Notes under the pieces: generated by a model
Databases searched by the model: none
What the model was told of the DNA's origin: nothing
The model's input: the letters and a program-made list of their open reading frames with translations, nothing else
In this document: piece by piece, positions 23,719 through 32,120 of the stretch
How positions within the stretch are numbered: the first letter of the stretch is position 1
How the letters are laid out: every line of letters starts with the position of its first letter
Position numbers and translations under genes: made by a program
From: Aedoeadaptatus acetigenes
GTDB taxonomy: Bacteria > Bacillota > Clostridia > Tissierellales > Peptoniphilaceae
Direction of reading: 5' to 3'
Length of the DNA: 64,000 bases
Assembly (NCBI RefSeq): GCF_025566985.1
Contig: NZ_JAOQJD010000010.1
Span: 30,961-94,960 of the forward strand

Positions 23719-25078
23719 TGAACAGGCCTCCTGATTCCGAATTGTAGAAGTATTCTTTCATGGCGTGGACATTTTCGTGTTTGCAGAAGACGATGATCCG
23801 ATCGCCCTTTCTCAAACAGGAGCGACCGTTGGGAATGATCACGTCTTGGCCGCGCACGATGACGGCGATGAGTATACCCTTGGGAAGGGACAAATCGGCC
23901 AGGGACGTATCCAAAACCTCTAAATCGTCGTCCAGCTGAATTTCCGCCACTTCCATATTGCCGTCGTACATGAGGCTGATGGCCAGGGCGTCTTTGCCCC
24001 GAATCAACTTCAAAATCAAAGACGCCGTAATAAAGCTGGGATTAAAGGTGGCGTCCAAGTTCAGTCGGTCCAGTACGTTGATGAAATTCACCCGGGAAAT
24101 CTTGGCCACGGATTTCGTAATGCCCTCTTCCTTCATGGACAGGGCCATTAAAATATTGGTCTCGTCGATGCCCGTGGCGCCGATAAAGGCGTCGTAGGAC
24201 TTGATCACTTCTTCTTCCAACACATTAAAGTCCGTGCCGTCGCCGTGAATCACTACGGCATCGGGATGGCGCTCCTTCAAGGACACGGCCTTGTCGTGAT
24301 CCTTTTCGATGACCAACACGTCGATGTTATCCTCTAATAAAAGGCTGCACAGGTAATCCCCGAGCTTGCCGCCCCCTAAGATCATAACGCTCTTTGTGGG
24401 CTTGACCGCCGTCACCTTGGAGTGGTCCCGGTCGAAGGCGTCGATGTTTTTTCGCGCCCCGATAACCAGAATCACGTCGTTTTCTTTGAGCTGGGTGTTG
24501 CCGTCGGGAATAAAGGTGTAGCCCCGGCGGGAGACGGCGGCGATGAGAAGGTTGTCGAAATTATCCAGGTCCATGAGCTTTTTGTTCACAAACTCTTTTT
24601 CCTGCCCCACATTAAATTCCACGAGCTTGACCTTGCCGCCGGCAAATTCGTCGCTCATAAGGGAGTACTTCTTCAGCAGGTATTTTTCGATGGCCATGGC
24701 CGCCGCCCGCTCCGGATTGATGACGTAGTCGATGCCCAGCTCCTCTTTGATCAGGCGGATCTGGGAGTGGTACTCGGGATTTCGAATGCGGGCGATGGCG
24801 CTTTTGCAGCCGAGCTTTTTGGCGATGCTCGTAATCAATACATTGGATTCGTCGCTGGTTACCGTGCCGATGATTAAATCGTAGTTTTGAATGTCCAGTT
24901 CCCTGAGAATATTAAAATCCAGAGCATTTCCCAAGACCGTCAACACGTCCAGCTCGTTGTTTACCTTTTGGATCACCCGAGGATCGTTGTCCAGCACGGT
25001 GATCTCGATGTTTTCTTCCACCAAAGCGCGGGCGAGGCGCATGCCTAATTTTCCGCCGCCGACGATCAGGGCGCGCAT
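23696..25078 (-). CDS. trkA: TrkA, canonical K+ channel gating subunit
   Basis: A 460-residue TrkA with two RCK units. Both Rossmann motifs are standard: VGGGKLGMRLA with beta-2 acid in VLDND, and LGGGKLGDYL with VIEKD. RCK_C domains end each half. It binds NADH/ATP or related nucleotides and gates TrkH. Starts one base after the DUF896 stop. Confidence 0.95.
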   Translation of the reverse strand: MRALIVGGGKLGMRLARALVEENIEITVLDNDPRVIQKVNNELDVLTVLGNALDFNILRELDIQNYDLIIGTVTSDESNVLITSIAKKLGCKSAIARIRNPEYHSQIRLIKEELGIDYVINPERAAAMAIEKYLLKKYSLMSDEFAGGKVKLVEFNVGQEKEFVNKKLMDLDNFDNLLIAAVSRRGYTFIPDGNTQLKENDVILVIGARKNIDAFDRDHSKVTAVKPTKSVMILGGGKLGDYLCSLLLEDNIDVLVIEKDHDKAVSLKERHPDAVVIHGDGTDFNVLEEEVIKSYDAFIGATGIDETNILMALSMKEEGITKSVAKISRVNFINVLDRLNLDATFNPSFITASLILKLIRGKDALAISLMYDGNMEVAEIQLDDDLEVLDTSLADLSLPKGILIAVIVRGQDVIIPNGRSCLRKGDRIIVFCKHENVHAMKEYFYNSESGGLFNELWSGV

Positions 25079-25079
25079 A

Positions 25080-25334
25080 TCAGATCCCGTCCTTTTTTTC
25101 GGCGGCTTTTTTAGCCGCTTTGGCCCGCTTTAGTTTTTCGGGGGTAATGTCGTTTCCCTCTTCGTCCACGACCTTTGTATTTAAAAGCTGTTGACGAAAG
25201 CCTTCGCGAAAGATTTTCAAATAGGCTTTTCTCAACCGATCTCTCTCCGCCACCTCTTCGTCGGTGAGCTGACGTACCTTGGCCTCGTGAGCCAATTCGT
25301 TAATACGTTTTAAAAGTTCATCCATGTTTTCCAA
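25080..25334 (-). CDS. DUF896 family protein (YnzC-like)
   Basis: An 84-residue cytosolic protein. The motif INELA-x-AK-x12-ERDRLRKAYLKIFREGFR and EGNDITPEKLKR are DUF896 hallmarks (Bacillus YnzC, SOS-induced, function unknown). Start TTG at 25334 is preferred because AAGGAGG lies 5 nt upstream; the ATG at 25325 is 14 nt from it. The C-terminus is Lys/Ala rich. First gene of the trk-ung run. Confidence 0.85.
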   Translation of the reverse strand: MENMDELLKRINELAHEAKVRQLTDEEVAERDRLRKAYLKIFREGFRQQLLNTKVVDEEGNDITPEKLKRAKAAKKAAEKKDGI

Positions 25335-25405
25335 GGCGACCTCCTTATTCAAATTCTTGTATTTTCGACTCGGTATAGTACAATAAACGGGAAGGATGTG
25401 ACACC

Positions 25406-25930
25406 ATGATTCGATGCACCATGCGAGCGACATCTCGCCCGCCGGCCGCCATGGCCTATGCTTTTTACGACGCGGACGGTTTAAAGATTTTACACAACAA
25501 GGACGATGCTCTCGTCGACCGATTCGACTACATCCTCCGCGAACTTCCCATGATACCCTATACTCTATCACTAATTGATGCCGATGGAAACGAGCGTTTT
25601 CACCTGGAGCGAAAAACGCCGCCTCCCTTTCAAACCCACGCCTTTCAACTGTCCTTTGACGACGAGGTCGTGGACTTTTTCGAAGACAAGGCCCGCTTCT
25701 CCCTTCCCAATCTCAGTTTTATCTACCGCGAGAAGAAATACGACATTGTGGGCTTTGTCAGAAACCGGGAATTTTTCATCGAAGAAGACGAATTAAAGCT
25801 CATGTCCATGACCGCGAGCCCCATCGCCGGCGGCAAGGAATACGCCGTGGCCATTTACGAAGACGCCCTTCCCTTGGCGGTGTACTTCGCCGCGGTGATT
25901 ATTATGGATATTTGTTTCCACAATTACTAA
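25406..25930 (+). CDS. LURP-one/tubby-C-like domain protein (uncertain)
   Basis: A 174-residue protein of unknown role. Repeating strand pattern with YDADGLKILHNK, LIDADGNERFHLERK, FIYREKKYDIVGFVRNREFFI resembles the LURP-one-related/YxjI fold (12-stranded barrel). The C-terminal ILPLAVYFAAVIIMDI-like helix (here LPLAVYFAAVIIMDI) fits the buried hydrophobic helix of that fold, so it need not be a membrane anchor. ATG at 25406 follows AAGGATG. A weak promoter TTGTAT-16-TACAAT lies at 25357-25384. The family call is from pattern only. Confidence 0.55.
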   Translation: MIRCTMRATSRPPAAMAYAFYDADGLKILHNKDDALVDRFDYILRELPMIPYTLSLIDADGNERFHLERKTPPPFQTHAFQLSFDDEVVDFFEDKARFSLPNLSFIYREKKYDIVGFVRNREFFIEEDELKLMSMTASPIAGGKEYAVAIYEDALPLAVYFAAVIIMDICFHNY

Positions 25931-25945
25931 AGAAACGAGGTTGTT

Positions 25946-26305
25946 ATGACATATACGGAAAAAGACCATGTAAGGATTAAAGCGGGCGCCGCAGTGGATC
26001 CCTCGGCGAAAATTTCAGGCACCGCCGATTCCCCGGCAATCATCGGCGAATACGCCGTCGTCGAGGCCGGTGCAGAAATTAAGGGCGCATCCATCGGCGC
26101 CTACGCCACGGTGAAGGGCGGCGTGTCCGCAGGCGAAGGGGTGTATGTGGGCGATTTCGCTATTCTCGAAGAAAATACCCGCCTCCCCGACGGCGCCAAG
26201 GTGCCTTCCCGGGCCGTGGCCGAGGGGGATCCCTTCTCCATCGTGCGGGGCCTCACCAAAGAAGAACTGGATGCGGCCAAAGCCCGGGCTAGCGAAGGCC
26301 TTTAA
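25946..26305 (+). CDS. Short left-handed beta-helix (hexapeptide-repeat) protein
   Basis: A 119-residue protein with hexapeptide periodicity (AAVDPSAKISGTA, AVVEAGAEIKGASIGAYATVKGGVSAGEGVYVGDFAILEENTRLPDGAKVPSRAVAEGDP). It resembles the core of gamma-carbonic anhydrase-like transferases but is shorter and has no visible zinc histidine triad, so enzymatic activity is doubtful. A C-terminal helix (LTKEELDAAKARA) follows. 15 bp after the LURP-one-like gene; converges on tadA with a 17-bp overlap. Confidence 0.7.
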   Translation: MTYTEKDHVRIKAGAAVDPSAKISGTADSPAIIGEYAVVEAGAEIKGASIGAYATVKGGVSAGEGVYVGDFAILEENTRLPDGAKVPSRAVAEGDPFSIVRGLTKEELDAAKARASEGL

Positions 26306-26729
26306 AAAACGACTGCATGAGGGCGCGGCATTTTTCGGCGCAGACGCCCTCGGTAACATCGACGCTGTGATTAAAGGCGCGAAAGGCCGCGAGATTCACC
26401 ACGCTTCCCGCCGCGCCGAAGCGGGGATTGTCGGTGCCGATAATGAGCCGCTCGATACGGCTGTTTAATATGGCCCCCATGCACATGGGGCAGGGCTCCA
26501 CGGTGACGTAGAGATCGCCGCCGATGCGCCAGCCCTCCGTGGCCTCATCGGCCGCTTTTAAGGCCATGATCTCCGCGTGGTGCGTGGCGCTTTCGTCGGT
26601 CTCTGTTCGGTTGTGGCCCCGGCCGATAATCACGCCGTCTCTCACGATGACGCAGCCGATGGGCACTTCCCCTAAATCGTAGGCCTTCTTCGCCTCTTTC
26701 AGGGCTTCGTTCATATAATACGAATCCAT
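26289..26729 (-). CDS. tadA: tRNA adenosine(34) deaminase
   Basis: A 146-residue TadA that makes inosine-34 in tRNA-Arg(ACG). Zinc site HAE (His51, Glu53) and PCPMC (Cys80, Cys83) are present, with the TadA-type GCVIVRDGVIIGRGHNR before it. The ATG at 26729 is chosen over 26735 because AAAGGGG is then 7 nt away rather than 1. Confidence 0.94.
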   Translation of the reverse strand: MDSYYMNEALKEAKKAYDLGEVPIGCVIVRDGVIIGRGHNRTETDESATHHAEIMALKAADEATEGWRIGGDLYVTVEPCPMCMGAILNSRIERLIIGTDNPRFGAAGSVVNLAAFRAFNHSVDVTEGVCAEKCRALMQSFFKGLR

Positions 26730-26778
26730 TCCCATTCCCCTTTCTTACCTTCTATCCTACCACGGAAAGGAGCATTTA

Positions 26779-27609
26779 ATGAATATCTATATTTCCTTCG
26801 ACATGGAGGGCATCGGCGGCATCGACCGCTTCAGCGACGAATACAAGGCCGCTTCCGCCTATTCGCGGGCCATTCACGCCCATTTGCAGGCGGTGATCGA
26901 CGGCATTCAGAGGAGCCCGAAAAATAAAGACATCGAAACCATTACCGTCGCCGACAGCCACGGCGACGGCAAAAATTTGGATTACCTCACCCTCTCGGAG
27001 ATGGACGAGCGCATCGAGCTCATCTCCGGCTACCCGAGGGGAGAATACATGATGAGCGGCTTGGATCGCCACGACGTGATCTTTTTTCTCGGCTACCACG
27101 CCTCCAGCGGCCAGCACCGGGCCAATATGGACCACAGCTACTCCACGTCCTTTCACCGGGTAAGCATTAACGGCATTAAATGCTCCGAGGCCATGATCAA
27201 TCAAATCTACGCCAAGGAAAAGCACATTCCCGTGGGCCTGATTGTCGGCGACAGCGGTCTTTACAACCAATTGATTCTGGAAGGCTACATGCCCTATGTG
27301 GAATACGTAGTGACGAAAGACAGCTTGGCACACAGTGCCGTCGTCCATCGCAATTTTCAAAAGGTGCGGGCGGAGATTATGGAAAAAGTGGCCCTGGTTT
27401 TAGACAAGGACTTCTCCGCCTTGCCTCTCGGCGATTTAACCGCCCCCTACAATGTGACCATCGAAACCAACACCACCCTCCACGCGGACATGGCGGAAAT
27501 GCTCCCCGGCACGACGCGCCTGGACGGCTACCGGATCGGTATGAGTTTCGATTCGGGAAAAGATTTAATCAACGGCCTCATGAGCTTGGAAGTGCTGTGC
27601 CGCAAATAA
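26779..27609 (+). CDS. M55 family D-aminopeptidase (DppA-like)
   Basis: A 276-residue zinc peptidase like Bacillus DppA, which removes N-terminal D-amino acids from peptides, probably recycling wall-derived D-Ala peptides. Metal ligands Asp8 and Glu10 in SFDMEG, the DSHGD block, GYHASSG and a late GDSGLYNQ match. DppA is a decamer. A HAD phosphatase and a VanZ-like protein follow on the same strand. Confidence 0.9.
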   Translation: MNIYISFDMEGIGGIDRFSDEYKAASAYSRAIHAHLQAVIDGIQRSPKNKDIETITVADSHGDGKNLDYLTLSEMDERIELISGYPRGEYMMSGLDRHDVIFFLGYHASSGQHRANMDHSYSTSFHRVSINGIKCSEAMINQIYAKEKHIPVGLIVGDSGLYNQLILEGYMPYVEYVVTKDSLAHSAVVHRNFQKVRAEIMEKVALVLDKDFSALPLGDLTAPYNVTIETNTTLHADMAEMLPGTTRLDGYRIGMSFDSGKDLINGLMSLEVLCRK

Positions 27610-27623
27610 CAGAAAGGAATCCT

Positions 27624-28268
27624 ATGAAAGCTACCGCATTCGACTTCGACGGAACTTTAATCGACTCCATGGGCATGTGGCGCAATTTGGGCCGCAATTT
27701 CGTGGAGTCCAAGGGCAAGGAATACACCGACGCCATTCACGATCAAATTACCACCATGAGTTTAAAGCAGTCCAGCGCCTTTTTTAAGCGAGAGCTGGAG
27801 CTGGAGGAGTCGCCGGAAGAAATCTTCAACGAAATGGGCGCCATTTTGTTGGACGGCTACAGCAACAACCTTCCCTTAAAGGAAGGGGCCATGGAGGCCG
27901 TCGAAAAGGCCCGGCGCCTGGGGCCGGTGGTTCTCGCCACGGCCACGAATCAAGAGCTTTTAATGCCCGCCTTGCACCGCTTTCAATTGGACGATGCCTT
28001 CGACTTCATCCAAACCTGCGACGGCGTGGGAATCGAAAAAAGCGACGCGGCTTTTTACTACGCCTTGGCCGAGCGCCTGAGTGCATCGCCCGATGAAATC
28101 ATCCTCGTGGACGACGCCCACTACGCACTGGCCGCCGCCAAGGAAGCGGGGCTTTACGTGGTGGCCGTAAAAGACACGTACAATCTACCCTATCGAGAAG
28201 CCATCGTAAAAGAAAGCGACGTGCTCTTGGACAGCTTGTGGGATTTTGATCCGGAGAGGTATTTTTGA
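27624..28268 (+). CDS. HAD-superfamily hydrolase (subfamily IA)
   Basis: A 214-residue HAD phosphatase. Motif I DFDGT (nucleophile Asp7, Asp9), motif II in VVLATATN, motif III lysine near GIEKSDAAF and motif IV VDDAHYAL are intact. Similar to phosphoglycolate/beta-phosphoglucomutase-like phosphatases; substrate unknown. ATG at 27624 follows AGAAAGGA. Its TGA overlaps the vanZ-like TTG. Confidence 0.88.
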   Translation: MKATAFDFDGTLIDSMGMWRNLGRNFVESKGKEYTDAIHDQITTMSLKQSSAFFKRELELEESPEEIFNEMGAILLDGYSNNLPLKEGAMEAVEKARRLGPVVLATATNQELLMPALHRFQLDDAFDFIQTCDGVGIEKSDAAFYYALAERLSASPDEIILVDDAHYALAAAKEAGLYVVAVKDTYNLPYREAIVKESDVLLDSLWDFDPERYF

Positions 28269-28828
28269 TCTACTATGTACTGAAGAAGACGCCCATCGTC
28301 GTCTTCTTTTCCTTTTTTGCTTTTTCATTCCTGCGTACGCAATTTTTTTCCAAACAAAAAAAGAAGAGCAATCGCAAACGGGAGCGGCTCCTGTTGGCCT
28401 TCTCCACCTACTGCCTGTGGCTCTTATTTTTTCTTCTCATCGACAACGAGCGCCTGGAAATGGGCGGCGTGCTCTTGGGCATCGACACGGACCTGGCCGA
28501 TTGGAAGCTGAATTTAATTCCCTTCGCCACCATCAAGGCCTTTTGGCGCTACGGATCCTTTACGGGGATGTTTTTGAATATTTTCGGAAACATCCTCATC
28601 GGCGTGCCCCTCGGGTTTCTCAGCCCCGTGCTCTTTCGCCGATTGAAAGACCTTCGCCCCTTGTTTCTCCTCTACGGCGGCATCTTTCTTCTCGTGGAAA
28701 CTTTGCAGTTTTTCACGGGCCGAAGCGCCGACATCGACGATTGGCTCTTAAATATGCTGGGGATCTTTTCAGGTTATGCGCTGTCGAAGAGGCAGCACCA
28801 CTTTCCCGAAAAGATCTACCGCCGCTAG
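28265..28828 (+). CDS. VanZ-like membrane protein
   Basis: A 187-residue membrane protein with about five TM helices. VanZ-family marks are NLIPF, GNILIGVPLGFL, the E-x2-Q of VETLQFFTGR and DIDDWLLNMLGIFSGY. VanZ itself gives low-level teicoplanin resistance in enterococci; most family members have unknown roles. TTG start behind GGAGAGG, overlapping the upstream stop by 3 bases (TTGA). Confidence 0.85.
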   Translation: MIYYVLKKTPIVVFFSFFAFSFLRTQFFSKQKKKSNRKRERLLLAFSTYCLWLLFFLLIDNERLEMGGVLLGIDTDLADWKLNLIPFATIKAFWRYGSFTGMFLNIFGNILIGVPLGFLSPVLFRRLKDLRPLFLLYGGIFLLVETLQFFTGRSADIDDWLLNMLGIFSGYALSKRQHHFPEKIYRR

Positions 28829-28849
28829 CACCTTAGGGTGCTTTTTTTC
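28826..28849 (+). terminator. Terminator of the dppA-HAD-vanZ run
   Basis: AGCACC TTAG GGTGCT followed by TTTTTTT, overlapping the vanZ-like stop codon region. Confidence 0.88.
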
Positions 28850-28856
28850 TTGCTTC

Positions 28857-28885
28857 TTGTTTCTTTTGCGGCCTTTTTTTATAAT
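28857..28885 (+). promoter_or_regulatory. Promoter of the zinc-ribbon/TPR gene
   Basis: TTGTTT, 17 bp, TATAAT. The start site would be about 28892 and the leader about 12 nt, containing GAGGAGG. It lies directly behind the preceding terminator. Confidence 0.75.
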
Positions 28886-28903
28886 AGGGGCGAGGAGGTT
28901 TCT

Positions 28904-30127
28904 ATGCGAACCCTATTGACAAAAGTACGAGTAAATCCCGCCAACCGGGTGCAGGTGGTGGATGCCTACCTGGCTCAGGCGGATACGGATTTCGCCCTGG
29001 TCATCGACGTGATCAACGACACCGACAAAACCGTCACCTTTATAAAGGTAGACGTGCTTTTTATTAACGCCTTCGGCAAATTTATTTTCGACGAAACCGT
29101 CTTTCACCACGGCTACGAGAATCTCAATTTAAAGCCCAAGTCCCTCTCCTACCTTCCCTACTGGATTTTGGACGAGCGCCACCACACGGCGCGGGGCGTG
29201 CGCATTCGCATTTCGGAAGTGCATTTTCAAGACGGCACGAGAAATTACTACGATCGCACCAAGGAAGTGTCCCTTACCGTGCCCACGGTGCCCAAGGAAA
29301 AGAAGGACGAGCTGAAAAAGCTCTTCGGGCCGGACTTTTACACCTACGGCGAAAAGAGCGGCAATGTGTGGCGCTGCATCTGCGGCTTTACCAATTCCGA
29401 TGAAGAGGCGATCTGCCATCACTGCAGCCGATCCAAGGACTTCGTGCTCTCGGCGGTCACCGAGCGGCAGGTAAACAAAAAGCTCTTTCAGCTTTACGTG
29501 AACAAGGACCGAGATTTCGCCGATCGGGCCACGACCTACGAGGAGACCATCCCCATTCGCCCCCTGGACGAAATCGATCTTGAGCGTGGCATAGGGAGCG
29601 AACCGGCGCCCTCGAAGAAAAAAGGCGTCTTCTTCTTTCTCGTCGCCGCAGTCGCCGCCATCGCCCTCACCCTCTTTGCTTTTCGCATTTACGACGGGGT
29701 GAGCACGCGGCGCAATTACGACAAGGCCCAAAACTTTATCGCCATGGGGGATTACGCCGCCGCCGAGGCCATTTACGACGGCCTTCCGCCTACGGTGGAC
29801 AATGTGGACATGGCCTTGAAAATTCAGGAGCTGGAGACCTTAAAGGCCTCCGACGCCTCCTACAAAAAAGCCCTGGAGCTTTCCCGCGCGGGAGACAGCC
29901 TGGCCGCCTACGCCGCCTACAAAGAGGTGGTGGAAGAAGACCGCAACAATTACGCCAATGCCAAGGCCATGATGGAGAGCATTCAGTCCGAGGCCATCGC
30001 CCGGGCCAATCGCTACGCACAAGAGGGCAATAAAAAAGACGCCGAAAAACTTTTCGACGCCTTCCTGGCCCTGGATCCGAAAAATAAAAGGCTCTCGGAA
30101 GCGAAAGACGCTGCCCTTACCAGGTAG
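28904..30127 (+). CDS. Zinc-ribbon, single-TM, TPR-like protein of unknown function
   Basis: A 407-residue protein. Start ATG at 28904 follows GAGGAGG. Order: N-terminal beta-rich domain (1-140; NPANRVQVVDAYLAQADTDFALVIDVIND ...), a double-Cys ribbon CICGFTNSDEEAICHHC (about 157-173), a linker, one TM helix (about 243-260; KKKGVFFFLVAAVAAIALTL), and a C-terminal helical repeat region (about 265-407) with Tyr/Ala-rich TPR-like units (NFIAMGDYAAAEAIYDGLP; AKEGNKKDAEKLFDAFLALDP-like). The architecture suggests a cytosolic sensor domain with an external TPR arm. I do not recognise a named family. It converges on pspC with an 11-bp overlap. Confidence 0.75.
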   Translation: MRTLLTKVRVNPANRVQVVDAYLAQADTDFALVIDVINDTDKTVTFIKVDVLFINAFGKFIFDETVFHHGYENLNLKPKSLSYLPYWILDERHHTARGVRIRISEVHFQDGTRNYYDRTKEVSLTVPTVPKEKKDELKKLFGPDFYTYGEKSGNVWRCICGFTNSDEEAICHHCSRSKDFVLSAVTERQVNKKLFQLYVNKDRDFADRATTYEETIPIRPLDEIDLERGIGSEPAPSKKKGVFFFLVAAVAAIALTLFAFRIYDGVSTRRNYDKAQNFIAMGDYAAAEAIYDGLPPTVDNVDMALKIQELETLKASDASYKKALELSRAGDSLAAYAAYKEVVEEDRNNYANAKAMMESIQSEAIARANRYAQEGNKKDAEKLFDAFLALDPKNKRLSEAKDAALTR

Positions 30128-30308
30128 ATTCTTCGGGAATCAACAGAGCGCAAATAATGTAGACCAATAGGCCGCTTCCCCCGCCGAGGGCGAAGAGAAC
30201 CCACAATACCCGTACAATGTTGGAGTCGATGCCGAAGTATTCGCCTAAGCCGCCGCATACGCCGGCGAAGACGCGATCGGTGGTGCTTCGTCTCAATTCT
30301 TTTTTCAT
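30117..30308 (-). CDS. PspC-domain membrane protein
   Basis: A 63-residue PspC domain: RRSTTDRVFAGVCGGLGEYFGID followed by one TM (VRVLWVLFALGGGSGLLVYIICALLI). Such proteins respond to envelope stress in phage-shock systems; no pspA or liaRS is in view. Start ATG has AGGAGGA upstream. Confidence 0.9.
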   Translation of the reverse strand: MKKELRRSTTDRVFAGVCGGLGEYFGIDSNIVRVLWVLFALGGGSGLLVYIICALLIPEESTW

Positions 30309-30335
30309 AAAATCCTCCTGTCTCAGTTACTACAT

Positions 30336-30343
30336 GTATTATA
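30336..30343. promoter_or_regulatory. Overlapping back-to-back -10 elements of pspC and ppk2
   Basis: The 8-mer TATTATAC region contains TATAAT read leftward (30343-30338) and TATTAT read rightward (30336-30341). Both genes begin within about 35 bp, so the two promoters share their -10 DNA. No clear -35 was found on either side. Confidence 0.45.
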
Positions 30344-30362
30344 CCCGAAAAGGTGGTGCCCT

Positions 30363-31223
30363 ATGAATATAAACCAATACAAAGTTCCTGAAAAGGCAAA
30401 GATTCATCTAAAAGATTACGCCACGACCTACGACGGTCCTCTGGAGAAAAAAGAAGTAAAGAGCAAACTTCTTCCTGAAAATCTGAACGCCATGGCCGAG
30501 CTGCAAGACGCCCTTTACGCGGAAAACACCCGCGGCATCGTCGTGGTTCTCCAGGCCATGGACGCCGCGGGAAAAGACGGCCTCATTAAACACGTCTTTA
30601 CGGCCTTAAATCCCCAAGGCGTGACGGTAACGCCTTTTAAAGTCCCCAATGCCGAGGAGCTGGATCACGACTACCTGTGGCGCATCGCGAGGGCCCTGCC
30701 TCGCCGCGGCGAAATCGCCATTTTCAACCGCAGCCACTACGAAGACGTGCTGGTCACCCGGGTCCACGATTTATTAAAAGAATCTCCCCTGCCGGAAGAA
30801 TTGGTGGACGACAACATTTGGAACCGCCGCTTCAAAGAGATTCGCGCCTTCGAATCCTACTTAAACGACAACGGCTTTACCGTGGTGAAAATCTTCCTCC
30901 ACCTGTCTAAGGACGAGCAGAAAGAGCGGCTTATGGAGCGGATCATTCGCCCGGAAAAGCACTGGAAGTTTTCCTCCTCCGATGTGAACGAGCGGGCCTA
31001 TTGGGAGGATTACCAAAAGGCCTACGAGGATTTAATCGCCCACACCTCCACGGAAAATTCCCCCTGGTACATTATTCCCGCCGACCGCAAGTGGTACGCC
31101 CGCTACGCGGTGTCGGAAATTATACTGAAGCTTATGAAAGACATGAACCCGACTTACCCGGAATTGGCCGAAAAGGAAAAAGAAAATTTGGCCAAGTGGA
31201 AAAAAATATTGGAAGAAGAGTAA
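30363..31223 (+). CDS. Polyphosphate kinase 2 family phosphotransferase
   Basis: A 286-residue single-domain PPK2. It transfers phosphate between polyphosphate and nucleotides. Walker A MDAAGKDG (66-73), Walker B-like FNRSHYEDVL and the lid-lysine/arginine segment IIRPEKHWKFS are intact. Length and sequence suit class III/I enzymes that phosphorylate AMP or ADP using polyphosphate; the exact class cannot be fixed by reading. Single gene with its own terminator. Confidence 0.9.
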   Translation: MNINQYKVPEKAKIHLKDYATTYDGPLEKKEVKSKLLPENLNAMAELQDALYAENTRGIVVVLQAMDAAGKDGLIKHVFTALNPQGVTVTPFKVPNAEELDHDYLWRIARALPRRGEIAIFNRSHYEDVLVTRVHDLLKESPLPEELVDDNIWNRRFKEIRAFESYLNDNGFTVVKIFLHLSKDEQKERLMERIIRPEKHWKFSSSDVNERAYWEDYQKAYEDLIAHTSTENSPWYIIPADRKWYARYAVSEIILKLMKDMNPTYPELAEKEKENLAKWKKILEEE

Positions 31224-31224
31224 A

Positions 31225-31254
31225 AAAAGGCGGCCGCGCGGGCCGTCTTTTTCT
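31225..31254. terminator. Bidirectional terminator between ppk2 and panC
   Basis: GGCGGCC GCGC GGGCCGTC stem flanked by an A-run on the left and TTTTT on the right. It can serve both convergent genes. Confidence 0.85.
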
Positions 31255-31258
31255 ATGC

Positions 31259-32116
31259 TTATTTCGCTAAGTCTTCTTTAAAAAAGCTGTTGTCGATAAG
31301 GCGGGTACTTCCGATGTAGACAGCCATGGCAATAAAACTGTCTTTCACCAGCGTCGCATCCCTCTCGAAATGGGGGAAGCGGAGAATTTCCACGTAGTCG
31401 ATTTTCGCCAAAGGCTCGGCCTGAATTTCTTTCGTCACCGCATCCAAGAGGGCGGCCACGTCTTTCTCGCCTTCACGCACCATGGCCTTGGCCTTTTTAA
31501 TGGAGCGGGAGAGCACCACGGCGACCTTTCGCTCCTCGGCATTTAAGTAGCGGTTTCTGGAGCTTTTCGCCAGGCCGTCTTCTTCTCGCACGATGGGGCA
31601 GGGCACGATGGTGAGATCCATATTCAAGTCGCGCACCATGGCTTCGACAATGGCCACCTGTTGCACGTCTTTTTGGCCGAAGTAGGCCTTATCCGGCGCC
31701 ACCAAATTGAAGAGCTTCGTGAGTACCGTGGCCACGCCCGTAAAGTGAATGGGGCGGGTGATGCCGCAGAGAATGTGGGTCATGGCATCGGGAGGCGTAA
31801 CGCGGAAGCCGAAGTTTTCCGGATACATTTCCTCCGGCTCCGGATGAAAGACGATGTCCGCCCCTAAGCTTTCGCAAAAGGCGCCGTCTTTGTCGATGTC
31901 CCGGGGGTATTCTTCGTAATCTTCCCCCGGCGCAAATTGCAGGGGATTGACAAACACCGACACCACCACCGTGTCGTTTTCTTCGCGGCATTTTTTAATT
32001 AAGGAGCCGTGGCCTTCGTGCAGGGCGCCCATGGTGGGCACGAGGCCCACACTGCCCTTGGCTTTTGCCGCTTTACAGGCGGCTTTTAATTCGTCTACGC
32101 GGGTAATAATTTTCAT
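31259..32116 (-). CDS. panC: Pantothenate synthetase
   Basis: A 285-residue PanC that joins pantoate and beta-alanine using ATP. Adenylate-forming signature GALHEGHGSLIKK, VVSVFVNPLQF, the YFGQKDVQQ block and the KMSKS-like AKSSRNRYL are present. Last gene of panG-panB-panC. Confidence 0.97.
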   Translation of the reverse strand: MKIITRVDELKAACKAAKAKGSVGLVPTMGALHEGHGSLIKKCREENDTVVVSVFVNPLQFAPGEDYEEYPRDIDKDGAFCESLGADIVFHPEPEEMYPENFGFRVTPPDAMTHILCGITRPIHFTGVATVLTKLFNLVAPDKAYFGQKDVQQVAIVEAMVRDLNMDLTIVPCPIVREEDGLAKSSRNRYLNAEERKVAVVLSRSIKKAKAMVREGEKDVAALLDAVTKEIQAEPLAKIDYVEILRFPHFERDATLVKDSFIAMAVYIGSTRLIDNSFFKEDLAK

Positions 32117-32120
32117 CCTG

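Noticed and set aside
27180..27623. N-terminal extension of the HAD hydrolase
   Set aside because: It reads dppA in another frame; the DFDGT motif starts right after the ATG at 27624 with a good ribosome site.
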